DNA from: Streptomyces sp. SCL15-4 | GTDB lineage: Bacteria; Actinomycetota; Actinomycetes; Streptomycetales; Streptomycetaceae | Direction: 5' to 3' | Length of the DNA: 64,000 bases | Assembly: GCF_033366695.1 (NCBI RefSeq) | Contig: NZ_JAOBTQ010000001.1 | Span: forward strand, 1,426,001-1,490,000 | Part shown: piece by piece, positions 26,292 to 33,991 of the stretch | Layout of the letters: each line of letters starts with the position of its first letter | Position numbering within the stretch: the stretch's first letter is position 1 | Notes under the pieces: model-generated | What the model was told of the DNA's origin: nothing | Databases searched by the model: none | Seen by the model: only the letters and a program-made list of their open reading frames with translations | Program-made: the position numbers and the translations under genes

Positions 26292-27536
26292 ATGCCCTCG
26301 ACTCGCGATGAGCTTCGCCACGTCCTGCTCGGTTCCCTCTTCACACCTGAGGTTCCCCTGGGGCCGACCCGGGACTTCCTCATCACCTGCCACGTCTCGG
26401 CGACAGGCAAGAGCAAGTTCCACGGAAGCCTCGAGTGCCGCACACTGCGGTCGGCCGCCTCCGTGAACCAGATCAACGTCCCCTTCGGCGAAGCCGTGGC
26501 GCGGCTCTGCACGAGCTGTCGGTGGCCTCTGCCCACGGACAGCCCCATCCTCCCGCTCGGCGCCGCTGTGAGCGAGGTGGATTCACTCGCCATCTGGCTC
26601 GACCGGGAGTCCAAGGACGAGGAAGACCTCGAGGCCGAGCGTGACGCCGCCATCGCCCTCGCCGCCGGCGAGTACCCGCCCCGCGCCACCGAATCCGGCG
26701 ACGAGGAGGAGGAAGACGACGAGGCCGGGCGCGACGAGGAATGGGAGCGGTACGACCGCGCCCGCAGTTTCCGCTCCCGACGCCACGAGCACTGGCGACG
26801 GCTGCACTCCTACCTGGCACGGAGCAACGAGGCCGTGTCCGAGTACCCCTTCCTCACGCCGTGGGCCGATGGCCTGCAGAGTCGCCTCGCCACGGTCCTC
26901 GACGAGGAGCGTCGGGCCTTCGCCGCCCTCGTGCAGCCGATCCGCCTGCTGGAGGCGGCTGCCGTGCGTATCCTGCCCGAGCCGAAGTTCTCCGCAGACC
27001 CCGGCTTCGCCGGGTTGGGATCGGAGGCGGAGAAGACCTTTCGGCGAGCGTGGTACGAGTGGAGTCGGCGAGCCATCTGGTCCTGGCACCGCCTGGAAGA
27101 TCACGACTTCTCGGTCTACACCGTCGTCAGCGACGCCTTCGGACGTCGCCGTAAGGGAAAGCCCGAGGCCCACGCCACCTTCCGCCGGTTCACCGCAGAC
27201 TGGATCCGCCAGGCACGCGAAGAAGCCGGCCGCCCCGTCAGTACGCCATGGCAACTGGTGGCGGTAAAGGCGCCCGCCCTTCCCCAGACCCACCACAGCG
27301 AGCCGGAACGCGACCCCCTCACCTTGTGGGAAGCAGCGGTCATCGCCACCTACCAGGTGGCCTTCAACCTGAAGGCCGGCACCACAGCGCTGCTCGTTCC
27401 CCACCTCGTGGCCGAGCAACTGCTCGCATGCGCCTCCGCCGACATGCCGGTCCAGCGCCTGGCTCCCGAAGGCAGCGCGCTACCCGCAGAGGTGTTGCTC
27501 GATCAGTGGGACCACACGGGGCCCACCTTCTCATGA
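26292..27536 (+). CDS. Hypothetical protein with possible Cys/His metal site and acidic linker
   Basis: A 414-aa protein from ATG 26292; family not recognised. Near the N-terminus His44, Cys49, Cys73 and Cys76 (HGSLECRTLR ... RLCTSC) could bind zinc. Residues ~105-150 are strongly acidic (DEEEEDDEAGRDEEWE) and probably a disordered or coiled linker. The rest is helical, with an aromatic-rich RRAWYEWSRRAIWSWH segment. The final residues run into a broken IS, so the natural C-terminus may be lost. It stands alone between two insertion sequences. No phage, toxin or defence signature was visible. Confidence 0.6.
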   Translation: MPSTRDELRHVLLGSLFTPEVPLGPTRDFLITCHVSATGKSKFHGSLECRTLRSAASVNQINVPFGEAVARLCTSCRWPLPTDSPILPLGAAVSEVDSLAIWLDRESKDEEDLEAERDAAIALAAGEYPPRATESGDEEEEDDEAGRDEEWERYDRARSFRSRRHEHWRRLHSYLARSNEAVSEYPFLTPWADGLQSRLATVLDEERRAFAALVQPIRLLEAAAVRILPEPKFSADPGFAGLGSEAEKTFRRAWYEWSRRAIWSWHRLEDHDFSVYTVVSDAFGRRRKGKPEAHATFRRFTADWIRQAREEAGRPVSTPWQLVAVKAPALPQTHHSEPERDPLTLWEAAVIATYQVAFNLKAGTTALLVPHLVAEQLLACASADMPVQRLAPEGSALPAEVLLDQWDHTGPTFS

Positions 27537-27564
27537 CCGCCTTCCCCGCGGGCCAGCCGGCGTG

Positions 27565-28236
27565 AATGCTCAGCCACGCGAACGTGCGCTCCACCAGCCA
27601 CCTCTTGGGCAGCACCGTGAAGCCGCTGGTGTCGTCGCTGCGTCTGACCACCGTCAGCGCGACGTGCAGGACACCGCAGGCGAAGTCGACCAGGTGGCCG
27701 GAATAACCTCCGTCGGCCCACACCCGCGTGACGCGCCAGTGCCGCCCACGCAGCCGGACCAGGAGCGTCTGCCCCGCGTCCCGGTCGGTGACCGAGGCCG
27801 CGGTCACCATCACGGCCAGCAGAAGTCCAAGGGTGTCCACCACGATGTGCCGCTTACGGCCGTTGACCTTCTTTCCGCCGTCGAAGCCCCTGGTCACGGC
27901 CGGCACCGATGTGGCTGCCTTCACCGACTGCGCGTCGATGATGCCGGCCGTCGGCTCCGGGTCCCGGCCTGCGGCCTCGCGGACCCGGTCACGCAGCCGG
28001 TCGTGGAACTCGGCGGTCAGGCCCTTGTCCCGCCAGCGCCGGAAGAAGGCGTAGACGCGGTCCCAGGCGGGGAAGTCCGTCGGCATCGCCCGCCAGATGA
28101 TGCCGCCTGCGACCAGGTAGCAGACCGCGTCGACCATCTGCCGGTGGCAACAGCTCTCCGGCTGCCCGCCGCGGCCCTCCAACCAGCCGGGAACCGGCAT
28201 CGCATCGCGTACGACGGCTCACTCCGCGTCACTCAT
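27565..28236 (-). pseudogene. IS5-family transposase, nonsense-mutated and 3'-truncated
   Basis: From ATG 28236 it reads MSDAE-TGA-AVVRDAMPVPGWLEG, where the family has Trp (TGG) at codon 6. Then IIWRAMPTDFPAWDRVYAFF, IIDAQSVKAATSVPA, GGKKVNGRKRHIVVDTLG, VWADGGYSGHLVDF and FTVLPKRWLVERTFAWLS. After AWLS the last ~40 residues are missing and frames run into the end of the preceding gene. Inactive. Confidence 0.75.
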
Positions 28237-28876
28237 GTCCGACGGACACTTCGGTCGCCTGTGCCGCCGGTCCGCAGCTTTCCCGAACCGGTGAGCGAGA
28301 CAATCACACGACACAGAAGCCGAGTTGGACGCCATCGGCGTCGGCACGGAAGACTGCGGCACCAGGGACCTCCTGTTGCTCGTTTGGATTCGACACCCTC
28401 GAGCTGTGCGAGAGGCCCCGCCCTCATGCCCCATCGGCCATGAGATCACCCGACCGAGTCGACGATCTCGAACTCACGCTCACCAAGGTCGATAGAGCAA
28501 CGGCCTCTCAGTTCGTGTGTCCCACTGGCCGGGCAGAAGGCGGGCGATGTGGCGGGCGGCGTCACCGATGAACTGCCGGCTGCTGGCCGCCACCTCGATC
28601 CCGGACGCCGTGGCACGCTGGACCAGGCGGGCCAGGGCTTCTCTGGCCGCCGCCTCATCCGCGTCGGACAAGTGGTATGTCCCAGCCTCACCCCGGTGAA
28701 CCCGGTCTCCGGAGCGTGCCTTCCGCGGACTTGTATTGCTTGCCGGGCGGGATGGCGATGACGCCGATTACGGCCTACGGCCTTTCGTTTGGATCATCGG
28801 ATCGGGAGGGAGGGCGGATCGGCGGATGCGAGGACACCAGGGCAGGCAGGCAGTCACGACCGCGCAGGACATGGTG
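28237..28876. other. No intact gene; probable gene scraps
   Basis: No complete CDS is supported. On the minus strand around 28310-28380 VPGAAVFRADADGVQLGFCVV-stop resembles the end of a VOC/glyoxalase-type protein. Around 28480-28670 EAAAREALARLVQRATASG and RHIARLLPGQWDT look like the C-terminal part of an unassigned protein with a later frameshift. Both are weak readings. Confidence 0.3.
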
Positions 28877-29755
28877 TCAGGCTCTCCGGCGGTCTCGCGG
28901 CGCCGCGTTCAGGAAGGGCACGACGGCGTCGAGTAGTCTGTCCGGCGCCTCCACGGGTAACAGGTGGCCGACATGCGGGAACAGCATCAGACGGGCATCG
29001 GGCAGGTGCCGGAACGCCCGCAGTCCCTGTCGGTACGGCAGCACCCGGTCATGGATCCCCCACAGCACGAGCGTGGGCATGGTCAGGTCGCACAAGTCGC
29101 TGAGGAGCAGCTGCCGCTGACCGAAGGGGCCGGTGATGGAACGCTGGGCCCGCAGCGCTGTGGCGAGGGCTTCCGGTGAGGAGGTGGCTCGGACCTGGGA
29201 GTGCCACCATGTCGGCGGCAGGCACCGTGGCCGGGCGGCTCCGATCAGGGACAGCCAGGCGACGAGGAGTTCCGGGCCGAGAGGGAGGCCGGGGGTGAGC
29301 AGCGAGAGCTCACCGAGCGGGGTCACGGCCTGGAGAACCTGAGCGGGGTGGATGGCACGCCCCATGCCGGTGGGGCTGACCAGGACCAGACGGGGAACGT
29401 GTGCCGGGCGCCGCAGGGCCATGCGGACGGCCACGGCACCACCGAACGAGTGGCCCATGAGAGCCGCCTCCCGGATACCGATCGTCCTGAGGAACCGCCA
29501 CAGGAACGCGGCGTCGTTATCCGGCGCCGGGCAGACGATGGGGTCGCTCTCGCCGTTGCCTGGCAGGTCGACGGCCATGGCGCGGTAGCGGAGGGCGAGC
29601 CCCGTCATCACGTCGCACCAGTTCTCCGCCACGCCTCCTTCACCGTGCAGGAGGAGGACGGGGCGGCCGTGTCCGGCTTGGAGGAAACGGGTACGCGCGC
29701 CCTGGACAGTCACCCAGTGTGCCCTGATCCTTGGTCTGCGGGTGCCGTGTTTCAC
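28877..29755 (-). CDS. Alpha/beta-hydrolase
   Basis: A 292-aa alpha/beta-hydrolase from GTG 29755. The oxyanion region is VLLLHGEGGVAENW, the nucleophile Ser is in MGHSFGGAVAV, the acid Asp is in WGIHDRVLP and the base His in FPHVGHLLPVEAP. The length and strand order fit the standard single-domain fold; the substrate could be an ester, thioester or C-C bond (meta-cleavage type). It lies 121 bp downstream of the GMC oxidoreductase on the same strand and divergent from the PKS-like operon. A free hydrolase here could release the chain, as no thioesterase is fused to the synthase; that is inference. Confidence 0.85.
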   Translation of the reverse strand: MKHGTRRPRIRAHWVTVQGARTRFLQAGHGRPVLLLHGEGGVAENWCDVMTGLALRYRAMAVDLPGNGESDPIVCPAPDNDAAFLWRFLRTIGIREAALMGHSFGGAVAVRMALRRPAHVPRLVLVSPTGMGRAIHPAQVLQAVTPLGELSLLTPGLPLGPELLVAWLSLIGAARPRCLPPTWWHSQVRATSSPEALATALRAQRSITGPFGQRQLLLSDLCDLTMPTLVLWGIHDRVLPYRQGLRAFRHLPDARLMLFPHVGHLLPVEAPDRLLDAVVPFLNAAPRDRRRA

Positions 29756-29876
29756 TGTGGGTCCCCTTGGTGACGGTCCTTCCGCCGGGGTGCCGCCCGG
29801 CCGGTGGCCGGGGTGCTGTCCTGCCTGCCGGCTTCCGGTGCCGGAGGGTTCCGGACGGTCGGCGTTGTGGCCTCGC

Positions 29877-31361
29877 TCAGCGCAGGGTTCCGGCGATGTG
29901 TTCGGCTGTCATGATCACAGTCAGGTTGACGGGCGCCGACGGAGCGTCGGGGAAGATGGACGCGTCGACGACGCGCAGGCCGTGGAGGCCGTGGACGCGG
30001 CCGAGGGCGTCGACGACCGCCCGTGGATCGTCCGCAGGCCCCATCGGAGCACTCGAGGTGGGGTGGTGGAACGTCCGCACCGATGCCTTGAGGATTCGAT
30101 GCAGGCGAGCGGACGGCATCGTGCCGGGGTCGGGGAAGAGACGGCAGGCGATCATCCTGGCGAGTGGGTCCGTGTGCGTCAGGTGGTTCGCCAGAGACAT
30201 GGCTTGCGCCATGCGTTTCCGGTCCCGTTCGTCGGTCAGCCACCGCGGGTGGATGCGCGGGGCCGCGTGCGGGTCGCGCGAGGTGAGGGTGATGGTGCCG
30301 TGGGAACGCGGGCGGGTCACCCCCGCGATCAGGGTGAACACGGGAACGGGCACGGGCGTGATCGGCTGCATGATGCCGACATGGAGATCCAGCTCCCCGG
30401 GCGGGGCCGACGTGCTCGCGGTCCACACGGCCGCGGCCGCGACCGACCGCGGCCGGCCGGCCCGCCACGGCCAGGCGAGGCACGGCAGTTGGAGGAGTGG
30501 ATGGTCACGGTAGGCGGTGCCGACGGGTAGCTCGCGGACGACCGGGATGCCCAGTTGCCGCAGGTGTTGCCGCGGGCCGATGCCGGAACGCAGCAGCAGT
30601 GCGGCGCTGCCGTAGGTGCCGGCGCTGAGGATCACGTCCGGGGCGTACAGCGTGCGGCCGTCGGCCAGCGCGACACCCGTCACTCGATGACCGCGGACGA
30701 GGACGCGGTCGACGAGGGTGTGGCGTTCGATGCGCAGATGGGGGCGCGCCCGTACGGAAGCGGTCAAATACGCCATCGCTGTGTTGACACGCGTGCCGTG
30801 CACGGCGTTGACGGGGTAGGGAGCGGCTCCGTGGGGTGTGATGCCGTTGAAGTCGGCCGGCCGGTAGCCGAGTCGGCGCGTGGCGGACAAGAAGCCCGCC
30901 TGGAGTGTGCTGAGTTCACTTCGACGCAGCTGGTGTACGGGCAGGGGGCCGCTGCGGCCTCTGTGCGTCATGCACGGCGCGTCGGCGTGTTCGAGGCGCA
31001 TGTAGTCGGGCAGGACGTCCGACCAGGTCCACCCGTGGACTCCCCTGCGCGTCCAGCGAGCGAAATCCGCGGGCAGGGCGCGCATGGCCACGGTGCCGTT
31101 CATGGCGGAGGAACCGCCGATCATCCTGCCCCGGGGCAGTGGGGAGTGCCGGGGACGCGCGGTGTATCCCCAGTCGTACCCCGCGGCTCGGCCGATGAAG
31201 GCACTGGATGCCACGGTAAAAGGAGAGGAGCCGGGTGGAAAGACGGGGCCGGCTTCGAGGAGGACCACGTGACGCCGCCCGTCCTCGCTGAGACGCGCGG
31301 CGAGAACGGCACCGGCGGTTCCACCACCGACAATCACAACATCACACGAATGACGGTTCAT
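29877..31361 (-). CDS. GMC-family FAD oxidoreductase
   Basis: A 494-aa glucose-methanol-choline oxidoreductase. ATG 31361 is chosen because GGAG is seven bases upstream and the protein then begins with CDVVIVGGGTAGAVLAARLS (FAD binding). Other GMC landmarks: the first signature RGRMIGGSSAMNGTVAMR, the second signature ILSAGTYGSAALLLRSGIGP, and C-terminal catalytic segments HHPTSSAPMG and DASIFPDAPSAPVNLTVIM. Enzymes of this family oxidise alcohols or form lactones/ketones. Its start faces that of the alcohol dehydrogenase across 292 bp containing a 12-bp palindrome, suggesting shared control with the PKS-like genes. Confidence 0.88.
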   Translation of the reverse strand: MNRHSCDVVIVGGGTAGAVLAARLSEDGRRHVVLLEAGPVFPPGSSPFTVASSAFIGRAAGYDWGYTARPRHSPLPRGRMIGGSSAMNGTVAMRALPADFARWTRRGVHGWTWSDVLPDYMRLEHADAPCMTHRGRSGPLPVHQLRRSELSTLQAGFLSATRRLGYRPADFNGITPHGAAPYPVNAVHGTRVNTAMAYLTASVRARPHLRIERHTLVDRVLVRGHRVTGVALADGRTLYAPDVILSAGTYGSAALLLRSGIGPRQHLRQLGIPVVRELPVGTAYRDHPLLQLPCLAWPWRAGRPRSVAAAAVWTASTSAPPGELDLHVGIMQPITPVPVPVFTLIAGVTRPRSHGTITLTSRDPHAAPRIHPRWLTDERDRKRMAQAMSLANHLTHTDPLARMIACRLFPDPGTMPSARLHRILKASVRTFHHPTSSAPMGPADDPRAVVDALGRVHGLHGLRVVDASIFPDAPSAPVNLTVIMTAEHIAGTLR

Positions 31362-31525
31362 TCGTTTCTCCAGCGGGCGGTAGACGCGGCAGCACGGGAA
31401 ATGGGGGGCGGCGGGAGATGGCTGCGGTTCACCGTGCGGACGCCGGCGAAGTGGCGCCCCTTGGTGTGCTGATGGCACCAACCCTCGGCGGGAAGGGCGG
31501 TCAACTGAATTCTGTTCCACGCCTC

Positions 31526-31537
31526 TTGACATGTCAA
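31526..31537. promoter_or_regulatory. Palindrome overlapping a -35-like box ahead of the PKS-like operon
   Basis: TTGACATGTCAA is a perfect 12-bp palindrome whose left half is a consensus -35 (TTGACA); a weak TATCAC lies 15 bases further on. It is in the divergent gap between the GMC gene and the alcohol dehydrogenase gene. A repressor bound here would cover the promoter. The surrounding ~80 bp are A/T-rich relative to the window. Confidence 0.45.
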
Positions 31538-31653
31538 TGACTCCGCTATCACTGTAGAAATGTATTCACGTGGCGCCCGGCCCCGAGCCGCCTAGGCCAC
31601 CTTCCGGAGGTGCATACCCGGACTTATTCGCTTCCCTGTACGAGGTGAGTTCC

Positions 31654-32757
31654 ATGCTGATCCGAGCTGCGGTAATCGACGCACCGAATAATGCGTTTAT
31701 CATTCAGGAGCTCGCCCTTGAACCTCCGGGACCGGGCGAAGTTCTGGTGCGTATGGCCGGGACGGGGGTGTGCCACAGTGACCTGATCGTCCGGGACGCC
31801 TGGTACCCGGTTCCCTTTCCCGTGGTTCTCGGCCATGAGGGCGCCGGCGTGGTGGAGGCGGTCGGAAACGAAGTGACCGAGGTGTCCCCGGGTGACCATG
31901 TCGTCCTCAGCTTCGACTCGTGCGGCTCATGCACCCGTTGCCGCACGGGGGCGCCTGCTTACTGTGCGGAATTCCTGACGCACAACTTCGGATGCGACCG
32001 GCCCGACGGATCGGTGTCGTTGAGGCGGGGACCGAGCCGGGTGAACGGCTTCTTCTTCGGGCAGTCGTCCTTCGCCACCCATGCGCTCGCTCCGCGACGG
32101 AGCGTCGTCAAAATCCCCGCCGACCTGCCGCTGGCACTGATGGGGCCATTGGGGTGCGGCGTCCAGACAGGGACGTGCGCGGTGCTGAAGGCGTTGCGTT
32201 GCGAGGCGGGAAGCCGGATCGCCGTATTCGGGTCGGGATCCGTAGGGTGCAGCGCGGTGATGGCGGCGGTCGTCGCCGGCTGCTCTACGATCGCCGTGGT
32301 CGGCCGGAACAAGCACCGTTTACGGCTCGCCGAGGAACTCGGCGCGACACACGTGGCCGATGCAGGCAGCGCGAACGTGACGGAATCGTTGAGATCGATC
32401 TCCGGTGGCATGGGATTCGATTACAGCATCGAGGCCACGGGCGACCCCGGCCTGTTACGGGCAGCCGTCGACGTTCTCCATACGCGTGGCACGTGCGGTG
32501 TCATCGGCGCCGCACGCCCCGGAATCGAGGTGGCCCTGGAGATGTCCGGGCTGATGTTCGGCCGGAGACTACAGGGCATCGTGGAAGGTGACTCCGTCCC
32601 CCAAGTCGACATCCCGCTAATCGCCGGGCTGCACCAGAAGGGCCTGCTTCCCTTCGATCGCATGATCACGACGTATCCCTTCGAGGCGATCAATGAAGCG
32701 GCACAGGATGTAACCGCAGGGAAATGCGTCAAGCCGGTTCTGCTTTTCCAGGAGTGA
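31654..32757 (+). CDS. Zinc-dependent alcohol dehydrogenase (MDR family)
   Basis: A 367-aa medium-chain dehydrogenase from ATG 31654 (GAGGTGAG upstream). The catalytic zinc site is GVCHSD plus GHEGAGVVE; the four structural cysteines lie in SCGSCTRCRTGAPAYC. The nucleotide motif is VFGSGSVGCSAVM. It is of the aryl/benzyl alcohol dehydrogenase type (zinc, NAD-dependent) and interconverts alcohols and aldehydes. It is the first gene of the synthase operon, 2 bp before the AT gene, so it may act on the product or starter. Two TTA codons (32320-32322 and 32455-32457) make translation dependent on the bldA tRNA in Streptomyces, i.e. developmentally timed. Confidence 0.9.
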   Translation: MLIRAAVIDAPNNAFIIQELALEPPGPGEVLVRMAGTGVCHSDLIVRDAWYPVPFPVVLGHEGAGVVEAVGNEVTEVSPGDHVVLSFDSCGSCTRCRTGAPAYCAEFLTHNFGCDRPDGSVSLRRGPSRVNGFFFGQSSFATHALAPRRSVVKIPADLPLALMGPLGCGVQTGTCAVLKALRCEAGSRIAVFGSGSVGCSAVMAAVVAGCSTIAVVGRNKHRLRLAEELGATHVADAGSANVTESLRSISGGMGFDYSIEATGDPGLLRAAVDVLHTRGTCGVIGAARPGIEVALEMSGLMFGRRLQGIVEGDSVPQVDIPLIAGLHQKGLLPFDRMITTYPFEAINEAAQDVTAGKCVKPVLLFQE

Positions 32758-32759
32758 CG

Positions 32760-33764
32760 ATGGGAATCGCCTTGATTTTTCCCGGCTTCGGCGCCTTCTA
32801 CCCGGCCGCTTTTTCGGGGTGCGGTGTAGCGGAAGCGGAAGCCGAACCGGTCATCACCGAGGTCGACGAGGTGACGGCGCGGTACGGCCTGCCGTCGGTA
32901 CGCGAAGCCCTCCTGGCCGCCCCCGGGGCTGCGACGGGCACCGGCGTGGGGGACTGTCCCGACACCCGGGCCTTGGAGATCTTCGCCGGTCAGGTCGTCT
33001 GCCACCGGATCCTGCGGCGCCTGCTGGGGATCCGGGAGCAAGTGGTCTGCGGGCACAGTCTCGGCGAGTACGCGGCGCTGGTCGCGGCGGAGGGGCTGAC
33101 GGTGCGGGCCGCGGCGCGGCTGCTGTGTGAACGGATCATGGCGGTCCGCTCGCACGCCGTTCCGGCCGGGCGGATGCTGGCTGTGCCGCTGAGCCGTGAC
33201 CGGGCACGCCGACTGGCCGCCCGGGAGCCGGACGTCGTCATCGCCGCCGTCAACGCGCCCGAGCAAGTGGTGCTGTCGGGGCCCGCCGAGTGCATCGACC
33301 GCCTCAAGGAGGCGGCGCAGGCCGACGGCGTGCAGGCGGTGCGGCTGCGCACCGACCCCTGCCCGCACCACCATCCACTGCTCACGGCGGTATCCCGGCA
33401 CTGTGCGGAAGCCTCCCGTCCGGTACCGACGCGACACCCGAAGGGCCGGGTCTACGGACCGGTCCTGGGCCGCGCTTATCTGCCCTGCGACGACCTGGCC
33501 GGGACGCTGGCGTCGCAGATGGTGCTCCCCGTCGACTTCGCCCGTGCGGCGCGGGATCTGTACGACGACGGCGTCCGCGTCTTCGTCGAGTGCGGACTGA
33601 AACGCACGTTGTCGGACCTGGTCGAGGCCGGCATCCCCGGCGCACGGGTCTTCGCCCCTTTCCGGACCAGGGTCACCCACGAGCGCCTGCGCGACACGCG
33701 TGCGGAGATCCGGGCCGGCACAGTCACAGGAGGACCGGCATGTCCCTCGAACGCGACGAACTGA
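32760..33764 (+). CDS. Discrete acyltransferase (malonyl-CoA:ACP type)
   Basis: A 334-aa stand-alone AT domain. The nucleophile is Ser100 in GHSLGEY, and the partner His is one of the three at 203-205. IFPGFGAFYP at the start corresponds to the FPGQG oxyanion motif, changed to FPGFG. It would load extender (probably malonyl) units on the free ACP encoded next. ATG 32760 lies 2 bp after the dehydrogenase stop with AGGAG just before; the C-terminal 25 bp overlap the ACP gene. Specificity residues were not resolved. Confidence 0.85.
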   Translation: MGIALIFPGFGAFYPAAFSGCGVAEAEAEPVITEVDEVTARYGLPSVREALLAAPGAATGTGVGDCPDTRALEIFAGQVVCHRILRRLLGIREQVVCGHSLGEYAALVAAEGLTVRAAARLLCERIMAVRSHAVPAGRMLAVPLSRDRARRLAAREPDVVIAAVNAPEQVVLSGPAECIDRLKEAAQADGVQAVRLRTDPCPHHHPLLTAVSRHCAEASRPVPTRHPKGRVYGPVLGRAYLPCDDLAGTLASQMVLPVDFARAARDLYDDGVRVFVECGLKRTLSDLVEAGIPGARVFAPFRTRVTHERLRDTRAEIRAGTVTGGPACPSNATN

Positions 33765-33991
33765 TCGACGAGCTGAAGACGATGTACGCGCGGGTGCTGG
33801 ATTACCCGCCGGAAGTGGTCACCGACCATATCGACCTGGAGGCGGAGCTCGGAGTGGACTCGCTCCAGCACCAGCTGGTGCTGGCGCAGGCGAGGGAACG
33901 CTGGCGGCTGACTCTGCCGCCCGAGAGCGACGCGCCCGCACCTCTGACCCCGGCATCGGTCGCCGACTACCTTCTTCGATCGTCATCATGA
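33740..33991 (+). CDS. Acyl carrier protein
   Basis: An 83-aa ACP. The phosphopantetheine attachment site is Ser41 in LGVDSLQH, with helix II following. ATG 33740 has GGAGGA eight bases upstream, lying inside the end of the AT gene. The stop overlaps the start of the KS gene as ATGA. Only one ACP is present, whereas PUFA synthases carry several in tandem. No phosphopantetheinyl transferase gene is in the window. Confidence 0.92.
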   Translation: MSLERDELIDELKTMYARVLDYPPEVVTDHIDLEAELGVDSLQHQLVLAQARERWRLTLPPESDAPAPLTPASVADYLLRSSS

